A DNA stretch of 64,000 nucleotides from positions 143,350-207,349 of the forward strand of contig NZ_JBATXG010000025.1 in assembly GCF_049673105.1 (NCBI RefSeq), in the 5' to 3' direction. The translations under genes were made by a program, and so were the position numbers. This stretch comes from Castellaniella sp049673105. Its GTDB lineage: Bacteria > Pseudomonadota > Gammaproteobacteria > Burkholderiales > Burkholderiaceae_B. Below the pieces are notes generated by a model. The model was given only the letters and a program-made list of their open reading frames with translations, was not told the DNA's origin and searched no databases. Shown here piece after piece: positions 7,403 through 16,596 of this stretch; within the stretch, counting starts at the first letter, position 1, and every line of letters starts with the position of its first letter.

Positions 7403-9768
7403 TCGTACCTCTCGAAAACAGTTTTTTCAGGGATGGGAGGAGTCACGGACTGATACCCCGTAATTCGTTCGGACAGCATGGACATGGGATCGGTGCCAAG
7501 CGCACCCAAACCCGTGAGTTCCAACTGCAGGAAAAGCGCAGTATTAGTTTTTTCCGCCGACACGGCATAACGCTGCAGCACGGCGCGCGCAGCCCAGCCG
7601 CCATCGCCCCGGTATTCCAACCCGACAATGGACTGGGTATTGCGCTTTTCAACCAGGGAATAATCATAACGGCCCACCCCGAACCAGCGCCGGGCCAGGG
7701 GCCACTGGGTGCTGAAGCTGATCTGCTCGCGCGACAATTGTTCTGCGTCGGCTGGCAGGATCTGATAGGGGTCGGTGTACAGATTGGGGTCGCGTTCGTA
7801 GCGATAGGACAGCGACATGGTCGCCAGGCGTTTGGGCGTCCAGCGCACGCCGGCGCTGAGCCGGTTGCGCTTCTGGGTCTCATGATCGAACTGACCATCA
7901 AAAAACAGCGAAAAGCGGTCGGTCAGCGCCGCCTTGGCCCCCACCAGATAATCGGATTCCGTCGCCTTGCGCGGCGTCTGGCTGGGAAGGGTGACTTGTT
8001 GATCATCGAAATAAAAGCGCTGCGCAGCCGACAGCGACAAGCGCTCGAATCCGGTGTCGGCATCCAGCCAGCGGGTGGTCAGCCCCGCCGTCAACTGATT
8101 GGCATTGGCGATCCGGTCCCAGCCGCCGCTGAAGATGTTTTCATCAAAGGCCTGCTGATAACTGAACGATGCCATGCCCGTGTCGAATACCGGCAGCCCG
8201 GATTGATCCCGGTACGGCACATACAGGTAATACAGGCGCGGCTCCAGCGTCTGGATCGCAGCATTGCCAAACCAGGATGAATCGCGTTCCAGCGTCAGGC
8301 CGGCATCCACCGAAGCGATGGGCAGCACTCGCGTCTGGACGCTGGGCCGTCCCCGCAATTCAGGCGGCAAGCCCTGGATCTCGCCATAGAACCAGTCGGT
8401 GTTGTACTGGCTCATGTGCACACCGACTTTCGGGGTCAGGTACGCGCCGGGCAAGACGAATGGCCTGGCGATCGAGGTATACGAGGTCATGCGCGTGCCG
8501 TTGGGCATCAGTCGCTTGCCGGATTCCTCGGGGAAGGCATCCCCACGGTAGATAGGGGCCACAAAACGGGTGGCGTAGTTATCCGACACCACATCAAAAC
8601 CGTTCCAGTTGTAGTGCTGAGCGCGGAAATAAAGTTCCGGCAGCTTGTCGTAAGGCGGGGCCAGGAACGAACCGGTGCTGTCCTGCAGCGTCTGATAGCG
8701 GTAGAACTGCAGAGAACCGCTGAAATGCGACCCACCCGACCATGTCAGCAAGGCTTGGCTGGGCATGTAGGTAATGGCGGCGTCCGTCAGGCCAAACGAG
8801 GAAAAATCCCGGAAATAGTCGTCGTCCGATACTTTGCGGGCATCCAGGTAGGCCTGCAGACCGTACCCCAGTTCCTGGGTATGCTGCACCGAATACATCC
8901 AGCGTTTATCGCCGGTCTGGCGGTCGCGCATGATATAGGTGCCAAACAACTCGGAATGCGACGATTCGCCCAGGTGGCGGAATTCCGTGCCCAGCAACAG
9001 ACCGCGTTTGCTCATGTAGCGCGGAAACAGGGTGGCGTCGTAGTTGGGCGCCAGATTCAAGTAATACGGGGTCGTCAGTTCCAGCCCCGCGTTGGACGAG
9101 GTGCCGTAGGTCGGGGTCAGAAATCCGCTCTTGCGGTCCCGCCCCAGCGGAAATGTCAGGTAGGGCGAATACAGAATGGGAACGCCCTTGAAGCGCAACA
9201 CGCCGTTGCGGGCCGCGCCTTCGTTTTCATCCAGATACAGATCGACGCGGCTGGCGTCGATATACCAGGCGGGATCGGGCCCCGACCAGCCCGTATAGCG
9301 CACATCAGTCAGACGCATGTGCTGGCGGCTGAGGATCTCGGCTTGCTCGGCCTGGCCTTTTCCTGCGGACGCCCCCAACCAGAACCGGGGCGCTTCGACG
9401 CTGCCTTGGCTGGTGCGTGTGTTGAATCGTAGATGCGGTCCCCGCACGATGCTGCCGTCGCGCATCAGCAGGCCATTGCCACGGACGTCCGTATCGCCCG
9501 TCTTCTGGTCGTATTCGATGCGGTCGCCCTTTATCACACCATCCAGGCGGCGAACCTGCGCATTGCCCCGCAGGATGACTCGTTCCTGGGCATCGCGCGT
9601 GATGTCATCCCCGATCAGGAAGGATGGCAGCTCGTCGTCCTTTGGGACGGGGTGCAGACGCAAGCCGTCCGCCATGCGCAATTCGCCAACCGGAACCGGG
9701 GGGTCCGCAGCCAATGCCGGGGCCGACAAGACGGCGCTCAGGAGGATGATGCGGCTGATCCAATGCAC
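7399..9768 (-). CDS. lptD: LPS-assembly outer membrane protein LptD
   Basis: A 789-residue protein with a signal peptide (MHWISRIILLSAVLSAPALA), an OstA-like N-terminal domain (about 55-190, with GNAQVRRLDGVIKGDRIEYD-type repeats) and a long C-terminal beta-barrel. It forms the LptDE translocon that inserts LPS into the outer leaflet. Translation starts at GTG 9768, with AGAGGA upstream. It is the first gene of lptD-surA-rsmA and is divergent from amgK-murU, the same pairing seen in Pseudomonas. Few cysteines are present, so the disulfide pattern of E. coli LptD may not apply. Confidence 0.95.
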   Translation of the reverse strand: MHWISRIILLSAVLSAPALAADPPVPVGELRMADGLRLHPVPKDDELPSFLIGDDITRDAQERVILRGNAQVRRLDGVIKGDRIEYDQKTGDTDVRGNGLLMRDGSIVRGPHLRFNTRTSQGSVEAPRFWLGASAGKGQAEQAEILSRQHMRLTDVRYTGWSGPDPAWYIDASRVDLYLDENEGAARNGVLRFKGVPILYSPYLTFPLGRDRKSGFLTPTYGTSSNAGLELTTPYYLNLAPNYDATLFPRYMSKRGLLLGTEFRHLGESSHSELFGTYIMRDRQTGDKRWMYSVQHTQELGYGLQAYLDARKVSDDDYFRDFSSFGLTDAAITYMPSQALLTWSGGSHFSGSLQFYRYQTLQDSTGSFLAPPYDKLPELYFRAQHYNWNGFDVVSDNYATRFVAPIYRGDAFPEESGKRLMPNGTRMTSYTSIARPFVLPGAYLTPKVGVHMSQYNTDWFYGEIQGLPPELRGRPSVQTRVLPIASVDAGLTLERDSSWFGNAAIQTLEPRLYYLYVPYRDQSGLPVFDTGMASFSYQQAFDENIFSGGWDRIANANQLTAGLTTRWLDADTGFERLSLSAAQRFYFDDQQVTLPSQTPRKATESDYLVGAKAALTDRFSLFFDGQFDHETQKRNRLSAGVRWTPKRLATMSLSYRYERDPNLYTDPYQILPADAEQLSREQISFSTQWPLARRWFGVGRYDYSLVEKRNTQSIVGLEYRGDGGWAARAVLQRYAVSAEKTNTALFLQLELTGLGALGTDPMSMLSERITGYQSVTPPIPEKTVFERYE

Positions 9769-9839
9769 GAAGACCGGGTCCTCTAGGGTGAAATGAGAAA
9801 ATGGCCGACCAACAGCACCATAGCGATCAGCGACCCAGT

Positions 9840-9845
9840 ATTATA
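9840..9845 (-). promoter_or_regulatory. Candidate -10 box for the lptD operon
   Basis: A perfect TATAAT is read on the minus strand in the 132-bp divergent region between lptD and amgK. It would give a leader of about 65 nt before the lptD GTG. No good -35 hexamer lies 16-18 bases further upstream, so an activator or alternative sigma factor may be needed, or the match is fortuitous. Confidence 0.35.
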
Positions 9846-9900
9846 GAGAAGCCACGCCATCCGCGTGTGATCCGCTGTTTTCATTGTCACGACCCCCTAC

Positions 9901-10950
9901 ATGACCGATACCCGCACCCTGGACGCCCGCCTGACGGCGCTGCGCCGCTGGCTGGACGCCCATGCCGCCCCTCTGGGCCTGCAACCCGATACGCTGGCCC
10001 CTGTCTCGGGGGATGCCAGCTTTCGCCGCTACTTTCGCCTGCAGGCGGCCCACGACACGCTGATCGTGATGGATGCGCCGCCGCCTCACGAAGACTGCGG
10101 ACCGTTTGTGACGATCGCCCGGCGGCTGGCGGCGAGCGGCCTGCACGTGCCCGCCATCCTGGCCCAGGATCAGGAACAGGGGTTCCTGCTGCTCAGCGAT
10201 CTGGGCAGGCAGACCTTCCATGAAGCCATCCAGGCGGGTCTGTGCCAGGACGACGCCGCCTGGCAACAACATATGCGCGGGGTGCTGCGGGCGCTGGTCC
10301 GCCTGCAGCAATGCCCGACCGACGGATTGCCGGCCTACGACCAGGCCCGCCTGCAGCAAGAACTCTCCCTGTTTCCCCAGTGGTATCTGCAGACGCATCT
10401 GGGCCACACGCCCGATGCCGGCACCCAGGCCATGCTGGACAAGACCTTCGATTTGCTGGCCCGCGAAACCGCCGCCCAGCCTCAGGTGTTCGTCCACCGC
10501 GACTTCCATTCCCCCAATCTGATGATCGGGCCCGGCGCCCCGGACTTCACCCCCGGCATCATCGACTTCCAGGACGCACTGCACGGGCCGATCAGCTATG
10601 ACCTCGCCTCTCTGGTCATGGATGCCCGCACCACCTGGGACGAGCCGCAACAACTGGACTGGGCCATCCGCTACTGGGAATACGCCAGGGCCGCCGGCCT
10701 GCCGGTGCCGGCTGACTTCGCCCAGTTCCATCAGCAGTACGAATGGATGAGCCTGCAGCGCAATCTGCGCATTCTGGGGGTCTTCGCCCGCCTGTCCCAC
10801 CGCGACGGCAAGCATCACTATCTGGATCACATGCCCAGGGTGCGCGCCTACGTGCGCCAGGTGGCCGGGCGCTACACCGTGTTCCATCCTTTGCTGCGCC
10901 TGCTGGATCAGGTCGAACAAGTGCCGCTGCAAAACGGCTATTCCTTCTGA
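9901..10950 (+). CDS. amgK: N-acetylmuramate / N-acetylglucosamine anomeric kinase
   Basis: A 349-residue aminoglycoside-phosphotransferase-fold kinase. The catalytic loop is HRDFHSPNLMI (about 200-210) and the Mg-binding motif is IIDFQDALHGPISYDLASL (about 220-238). In the known Pseudomonas pathway AmgK phosphorylates MurNAc or GlcNAc at C1, and MurU then makes the UDP sugar, bypassing MurA/MurB and giving fosfomycin tolerance. Assignment rests on this motif set plus the overlapping murU downstream (ATG inside the TGA) and the divergent lptD. Confidence 0.88.
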   Translation: MTDTRTLDARLTALRRWLDAHAAPLGLQPDTLAPVSGDASFRRYFRLQAAHDTLIVMDAPPPHEDCGPFVTIARRLAASGLHVPAILAQDQEQGFLLLSDLGRQTFHEAIQAGLCQDDAAWQQHMRGVLRALVRLQQCPTDGLPAYDQARLQQELSLFPQWYLQTHLGHTPDAGTQAMLDKTFDLLARETAAQPQVFVHRDFHSPNLMIGPGAPDFTPGIIDFQDALHGPISYDLASLVMDARTTWDEPQQLDWAIRYWEYARAAGLPVPADFAQFHQQYEWMSLQRNLRILGVFARLSHRDGKHHYLDHMPRVRAYVRQVAGRYTVFHPLLRLLDQVEQVPLQNGYSF

Positions 10951-11654
10951 TGCGCGCCATGATCCTGGCGGCGGGGCGCGGCGAACGCATGCGCCCGCTG
11001 ACCGACACCTGCCCCAAACCGCTGCTGCCCGTCGGCGGGCAGGCGCTGATCGTATGGCATCTGCAGCGCCTGGCGCGCGCCGGCATCCTGGACATCGTGA
11101 TCAACCATGCCTGGCTGGGCGCGCAGATCGAAGCCGCGCTCGGCGACGGCAGCGCCTGGGGCGTGCGCCTGCGCTATTCCGCCGAACCCTCCGCCCTGGA
11201 AACCGCCGGCGGGATCGCCCGCGCCCTGCCGTTTTTCCGGGACCGGCCCTTTCTGGTCATCAATGGCGACGTCTGGTGCGACTGGGACCCCGCCCAGGCC
11301 CATCGCTGGGCGGCGCACTGGCCTGCGCAGACGCTGGCCCACCTGCTGCTGATCGACAATCCCCCCCACCACCCTGCCGGCGATTTTCACCTGCAGGCCG
11401 ATGGCCAGGTCGCACTGCCGACCGACGGCGCCGCTGCCCTGACCTTCGCCGGCATCGGCCTGTATCGCCCTGCACTGTTCGCCGCCACGCCCGCCGACCG
11501 CCCCACCCCTCTGGCGCCGCTACTGCGCCAGGCCATGAACCAGGGTGCCGTGCAGGGGTCGCGCCACACGGGTCGCTGGGTCGATGTCGGCACGCCCGAG
11601 CGGCTGCAGGCGCTGGACCAGGCCCTGAGACAAAACGCAGCAGCCGACCGATAA
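10950..11654 (+). CDS. murU: N-acetylmuramate alpha-1-phosphate uridylyltransferase
   Basis: A 234-residue nucleotidyltransferase starting at the ATG that overlaps the amgK stop (ATGA). A longer in-frame extension upstream lies inside amgK and is not credible. The signature LAAGRGERMRPLTDTCPKPLLPVGG region (residues ~5-30) and the NGDVWCDWD metal-binding segment (about 105-113) identify a sugar-1-phosphate nucleotidyltransferase. Next to amgK this is most likely MurU, which produces UDP-MurNAc during peptidoglycan recycling. Glucose-1-phosphate thymidylyltransferases share the fold but are longer. Confidence 0.88.
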   Translation: MRAMILAAGRGERMRPLTDTCPKPLLPVGGQALIVWHLQRLARAGILDIVINHAWLGAQIEAALGDGSAWGVRLRYSAEPSALETAGGIARALPFFRDRPFLVINGDVWCDWDPAQAHRWAAHWPAQTLAHLLLIDNPPHHPAGDFHLQADGQVALPTDGAAALTFAGIGLYRPALFAATPADRPTPLAPLLRQAMNQGAVQGSRHTGRWVDVGTPERLQALDQALRQNAAADR

Positions 11655-11666
11655 ACATCGGCTGCT
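11639..11666 (+). terminator. Hairpin at the end of murU
   Basis: A perfect 9-bp stem (AGCAGCCGA pairing with TCGGCTGCT) with a 10-nt loop covers the murU stop codon. It is followed by AAAATG rather than a U-tract, so it may be a transcript-stabilising or rho-assisted 3' end, not a classical intrinsic terminator. Confidence 0.35.
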
Positions 11667-11847
11667 AAAATGAGAACAGAGTCAGCCGGGCCGGCGATCA
11701 CGCCGATCACCCCGACTCGGGCGCCTTCTATCCAGTTCTGGCAATTCGCAACCGTCTGTAGATCGCTGAGCGATGACGGCAGCAAACCGTTTATCCTAAC
11801 GGACTTTGGCGCCCTGCCCCACGCCTCGCCGCTTCAGGAATTTCGTC

Positions 11848-12573
11848 ATGTCTTTCGGCTCCAACCGCCCCACCTTCAAACCTACTCCCTATGGCTACAC
11901 CCGCCGCAGCCGCCGTGGCATTCCGCGCTGGTTGCTGCTGCTGATTACCGGCATCGTGCTGGGCGCCGGCGGTGTCCTGTTCCTGCAGCGCAGCTACGGC
12001 CCGCAGCGCCTGACTGTCGAGCAATCCGAACAACTGCGCATGGATCTGAACACGGCCAATCTGGAAAACCAGCGCATCAACACCGAATCCAAGACCTTGC
12101 GCCAGAATCTGGAGCAAACACAAGCCGCGCAAAAGCAGCAAGACAGCCAGATCGAACTGCTGCGCAAGCATGCTGCCGACATGGAAGCCGGCGTCGCCGG
12201 CCTGATCGCCGCGATTCCGCCCGATCCCCGCGGCACGTCACCCGGCATTCGCAGCGCCGACATGGTCCTGGGCAGCGAGGGCCTGAGCTACCAGGTCCTG
12301 CTGATCCAAGATCTGAAAGAAGGCAACACCCAGGTCCCCAACATGCGGGGCGAAGTCAAACTGATCGGTTCCGGCACCTACCCCAACGGCAACACCGCTT
12401 ATGTGGACCTGGGTTCGCAGCCCCTGAACATGGGGCGCTACACCGTGATCAGCGGCCAAACCGAGCTGCCCAAGGCCTACCGGCTGCATCAGGTCACCGT
12501 CCAGATCATGGGCGAGGACTCGGACAAGGTCATTGCCACACGCACTTTCAGGGTCACGGCGGCGAAGAAATAA
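11848..12573 (+). CDS. Membrane-anchored coiled-coil protein (DUF6776-type)
   Basis: A 241-residue protein starting at ATG 11848, preceded by CAGGAA; an in-frame TTG 42 bases upstream is unlikely. Residues 8-25 are basic, 27-46 form one transmembrane helix (WLLLLITGIVLGAGGVLFL), 50-115 are a Gln/Glu-rich coiled coil, and the C-terminal ~100 residues are predicted beta-rich and periplasmic. This layout matches the betaproteobacterial DUF6776 proteins, whose role is unknown; some are encoded near bactofilin genes. It stands alone between murU and the convergent ABC operon and ends at a strong hairpin. Confidence 0.8.
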   Translation: MSFGSNRPTFKPTPYGYTRRSRRGIPRWLLLLITGIVLGAGGVLFLQRSYGPQRLTVEQSEQLRMDLNTANLENQRINTESKTLRQNLEQTQAAQKQQDSQIELLRKHAADMEAGVAGLIAAIPPDPRGTSPGIRSADMVLGSEGLSYQVLLIQDLKEGNTQVPNMRGEVKLIGSGTYPNGNTAYVDLGSQPLNMGRYTVISGQTELPKAYRLHQVTVQIMGEDSDKVIATRTFRVTAAKK

Positions 12574-12574
12574 G

Positions 12575-12598
12575 CAGGGCCGCATTCATGCGGCCCTG
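12575..12598 (+). terminator. Intergenic hairpin after the DUF6776 gene
   Basis: An 11-bp inverted repeat (CAGGGCCGCAT / ATGCGGCCCTG) begins two bases after the stop codon. A second hairpin, GGGGGCG-AA-CGCCCCC, follows at 12609-12624. Together they separate this gene from the convergent amino acid transporter. No U-tract is present on either strand. Confidence 0.5.
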
Positions 12599-12637
12599 AC
12601 CCTGCAACGGGGGCGAACGCCCCCGGGCTGTGCGCGA

Positions 12638-13362
<725 letters not shown>

Positions 13363-13366
<4 letters not shown>

Positions 13367-14202
13367 ACGATGCGGGTCCTGTGTTCAATGAACTTGAGCG
13401 CCAGCGCGATGAAGCCGGTCATGATCAGGTAGATCACCGCCACCGCCCCCCAGATTTCAACCGCCCGGAAATTGCCCGCAATGATTTCCTGCCCCTGACG
13501 GGTCAGTTCGGCGACCCCGATCACGATGAACAAAGAGGAATCCTTGAGGCTGATGATGCATTGATTACCCATGGTGGGAATCATGCGCCGCAAGGCCACG
13601 GGACCGATGATGCGGGTCAGGATTTTGTAGAAGGGCAGGCCCATGGCCTGGCCGGCTTCTTGTAGACCCTTGGGCACCGACTGCAGGCCGCCGCGCACGA
13701 TTTCAGCGATATAGGCCCCCGAATTGATCATCAGAGTGACCGTTGCTGCCGTAAAGCCATCGATGCGCAGATTGACCATCAGCGGCAAGGCGAAGTAGAT
13801 GAACATCACCTGCACCACGATCGGGGTGCCGCGCATCAGCAGAATATAGATCTGGGACACGACGGACAATGCGATGGGCACCCAGGCCAGAAACCGCCAG
13901 ACCAGCACAGCCAGCACCAGCAGCCGCGCCACCCACCAGACGGCATCGGGCACCCCGGCCAGCGGACCGGCGACCAGCCAGGACGCCAATTGCGACAGCC
14001 CATACAGCACTGCCAGCGCCACGACGCTCCAGCCCAGCGAACGCCGCGAAACCGGCACCGGCACATAGGTGACGATCACCCCGGACAAGCCGCCGATGAG
14101 CGCCCCCCCGACCAGCCCGATCACGGTGATCTGGACGGTCATCCAGGCGCCGGCCATCAGGTCGGGCCAGGCCGCCCAGATGGCGGACCATTCGAATGTC
14201 AC
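13363..14202 (-). CDS. Polar amino acid ABC transporter permease with an inserted segment
   Basis: A 279-residue HisM/GlnP-type permease starting at GTG 14202. The canonical parts are present: the first membrane helix (residues ~17-45), then RGTPIVVQVMFIYFALP (124-140) and the EAA loop EAGQAMGLPFYKIL. Usual GlnP length is ~220. The extra ~60 residues (about 46-105) lie between the first helix and the RGTP motif and contain one or two additional hydrophobic segments. The frame is intact and codon use does not change, so this is not a frameshift artefact. It is flanked by its ATPase and binding protein genes. Confidence 0.92.
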
Positions 14203-14214
14203 GACAGATCCCGA

Positions 14215-14964
14215 TTAGTCTGGTTTCTTGCCGAACCAGGTTTCATACAGCTTGTCGTAGGTGCCGTTGGCTTTCAGGTCGGCCAGGGCCTTGTTGACGA
14301 CCGGGACCAGCTTGCTGTCCTTCGGAAAGGCGATGCCATAGAAATCGCCGCTTTTCAGGGAACCGACGACCTTGACCTTGCCCTGACCGGCGGTCTTGGC
14401 GTAGTACTGGACGTTGGGCGTATCGTGCACCACGGCGTCCACGCGACCGGTCGCCAGTTCCAGGAAGGCGTTGTCGATGTTCGGGAAAAGCTTCAGTTTG
14501 GCCGACGGCACGTTGGCTTTCATGTAGTCCACCGTGGCGGTGCCGATCTTGACGGCCACGGTCTTGTTTTCCAGATCTTTTGCGGTCTTGATGGCGCTGT
14601 CCTGGGCCACCAGAATCGCCAGACCGGATTCATAGTAGGGATCTGAAAAATCGATGACCTTGGCGCGATCCGGGCGGATGGTGATGCCGGCCAGCGCCAC
14701 GTCGATGTTGCGCGTCTGCAGGCCCGGAATGATGCCGTTGAAGTCCATGGGTTGCAGGCGGTATTTCAGATTGGCCTGCTTGGCGATGGCTTCCCACAAC
14801 TGCACGTCAAACCCGGTGTATTTGCCGTCCTGCTTGAATTCGAATGGCACGAAGGCGGTATCGGTCGCAACGACGAGTTCCTTGTCAGCCGCCTGAGCGG
14901 TCGGCAAGGCGAGAGTAAAGGCCAACCCCAGCAGGGCGGCTTTCAGGGATTTGGGCAACATCAT
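14215..14964 (-). CDS. Polar amino acid ABC transporter periplasmic binding protein (GlnH-like)
   Basis: A 249-residue family 3 solute-binding protein with a Sec signal peptide ending TAQA-ADK. Diagnostic segments are VATDTAFVPFEFKQDGKYTG, FDVQLWEAIAKQ and DVALAGITIRPDRAKVIDFS, which closely resemble E. coli GlnH, so glutamine is the likely ligand. Starts at one of two adjacent ATG codons with AAGGAG seven bases upstream. It is the first gene of the operon. Its leader contains a 6-bp GCGGCC/GGCCGC hairpin (14994-15009). Confidence 0.9.
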   Translation of the reverse strand: MMLPKSLKAALLGLAFTLALPTAQAADKELVVATDTAFVPFEFKQDGKYTGFDVQLWEAIAKQANLKYRLQPMDFNGIIPGLQTRNIDVALAGITIRPDRAKVIDFSDPYYESGLAILVAQDSAIKTAKDLENKTVAVKIGTATVDYMKANVPSAKLKLFPNIDNAFLELATGRVDAVVHDTPNVQYYAKTAGQGKVKVVGSLKSGDFYGIAFPKDSKLVPVVNKALADLKANGTYDKLYETWFGKKPD

Positions 14965-15032
14965 TCTAGGTCTCCTTGTGGGATGGTTCCAGGGCGGCCC
15001 TCAGGCCGCGCCAGACTTTTATCTTAACTGAA

Positions 15033-15076
15033 AGGCCCGGCGGTCCTGCCCAAAAACTGGCAAAAACCCCGGGCCT
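15033..15076 (-). terminator. Possible terminator of the methionine transporter operon
   Basis: An 8-bp inverted repeat (AGGCCCGG / CCGGGCCT) with a 28-nt loop lies between metQ and the next operon, followed on the minus strand by TTCAGTT. The long loop and short U-run make it only a moderate candidate. The rest of the 171-bp gap must hold the promoter of the glutamine-type operon; TAAGAT at about 15022-15027 is a possible -10. Confidence 0.3.
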
Positions 15077-15135
15077 CTTGGCCATTCTGGGGAAATCCCC
15101 TAGCGCGCCGGGGAATTCCAAAATGCTCAGGACGA

Positions 15136-15921
15136 TTAGAACGCCGGGACGATCGCGCCCTTGTATTGGGTCAGGATGTAGTCGCGCACCTTGTCGGAAT
15201 GCAGGGCGGCGATCAGCTTGCGCACCGCCGGATCATCGGTACGATCGGCGCGGGTCACGACCAGGTTGGCGTAGGGGGAATCCTTGTCTTCGATGAACAG
15301 CGCGTCCTTGATCGGATTCAGGCCGGCTTCCAGCGCATAGTTGGTGTTGATCAGCGCCAGATCCACGTCGGGCAGCACGCGCGGCAGGGTGGCGGCTTCC
15401 AGTTCACGGAACTTCAGATTTTTGGGATTTTCCGACACATCACGCGCCGTCGCCAGAATGTTGGCGGGGTCCTTCAGCTTGATCAGCCCCTGTTTTTGCA
15501 GCAACAGCAAGGCGCGCGCGCCGTTGGACGGATCGTTGGGGATAGCGACCTGGGCGCCGTCCTTCAAGTCCTTGATGTCCTTGATTTTTTGCGAATAAGC
15601 GCCGAAGGGCTCGACGTGCACGGCGCCGACCGACACCAGTTCCGTCTTGTGTTCCTTGTTGAAGGAGCTGAGATACGGCTGATGCTGGAAGAAGTTGACG
15701 TCGATCTGCTTGTCGGCGACTTGCAGATTGGGCTGCACGTAATCGGTGAAGACCTTGATGTCCAGATCCACGCCTTCCTTGGCCAGATCCGCTTTGACGA
15801 ATTCCAGCAGCTCGGCATGGGGAACGGGGGTGGCGGCCACCGACAGCTTTTCAGCATGAGCGGGGACGGCGAAAGCCAGCGGCAAAGCCAGCGCCAGCGC
15901 CGGCACGAACTTCTTGAACAT
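15136..15921 (-). CDS. metQ: Methionine ABC transporter binding protein
   Basis: A 261-residue NlpA/MetQ family protein. It has a signal peptide (MFKKFVPALALALPLAFAVPAHA), then VAATPVPHAELLEF, VFTDYVQPN and VNFFQHQPYL, all family landmarks for D/L-methionine binding. Most MetQ proteins are lipoproteins, but here there is no Cys at the cleavage site (AHA-EKL), so a soluble periplasmic form is expected. A strong AGGAGG precedes the ATG. It is the third gene of metNIQ. Confidence 0.93.
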   Translation of the reverse strand: MFKKFVPALALALPLAFAVPAHAEKLSVAATPVPHAELLEFVKADLAKEGVDLDIKVFTDYVQPNLQVADKQIDVNFFQHQPYLSSFNKEHKTELVSVGAVHVEPFGAYSQKIKDIKDLKDGAQVAIPNDPSNGARALLLLQKQGLIKLKDPANILATARDVSENPKNLKFRELEAATLPRVLPDVDLALINTNYALEAGLNPIKDALFIEDKDSPYANLVVTRADRTDDPAVRKLIAALHSDKVRDYILTQYKGAIVPAF

Positions 15922-15939
15922 GAGTAGAACCTCCTGTGA

Positions 15940-16596
15940 CTACTTCCGATTCAGCCGGGCCACCCATCGGTCGCCCAGCACTTGAAATACCTGCACCATG
16001 ATGACCAGCACCACGACGGTCACGGCCATCACATCGCCCTGGTAACGCTGATAGCCGTAGCGCACGGCCAGATCGCCCAGACCGCCGCCGCCGATCACGC
16101 CCGACATGGCCGAATAACCCACCAGCGTGATGGCGGTGACGACGACCGCAGCCAGGATGCCGGTGGTGGCTTCCGGCAGCAATGCCCACAACACGGTCTG
16201 GCGCGACGTCGCCCCCATCGACCGGCATGCCTCGCTGACACCGGGGTCAAGTTCGCGCAGCACGTTTTCGACCAGCCGCGCAAAAAAAGGCGCGGCGCTA
16301 GCCACCAGCGGCGGGATCGATCCCTGCACGCCCAGCGCGGTACCGACCAGCAGGCGCGACATGGGAATCATCACGATCAGCAAAATCAGAAACGGCACGG
16401 ATCGCAAGACGTTGACGATGAAGGCCGTGCTTTGATAGATGCCCCGATGGCTCATCATCTGCCCAGGGCTGGTCAGAAACAGCAGCACCCCCACCGGCAG
16501 ACCGATCAAGATCGTGAACAGCAGGGAAAAGCCGGTCATCAGCAGGGTGTCGATCGTGGCTTCGCCGATCAACCACCAGTCCACATTGGCCATCAT
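15940..16596 (-). CDS. metI: Methionine ABC transporter permease
   Basis: A 218-residue MetI-type permease with five predicted membrane helices and the EAA-like loop EACRSMGATSRQTVLWALLPE (about 134-154), followed by GYSAMSGVIGGGGLG, which is characteristic of MetI. It forms the membrane dimer for methionine import with MetN and receives substrate from MetQ. Its ATG overlaps the metN stop by four bases. Confidence 0.95.
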   Translation of the reverse strand: MMANVDWWLIGEATIDTLLMTGFSLLFTILIGLPVGVLLFLTSPGQMMSHRGIYQSTAFIVNVLRSVPFLILLIVMIPMSRLLVGTALGVQGSIPPLVASAAPFFARLVENVLRELDPGVSEACRSMGATSRQTVLWALLPEATTGILAAVVVTAITLVGYSAMSGVIGGGGLGDLAVRYGYQRYQGDVMAVTVVVLVIMVQVFQVLGDRWVARLNRK

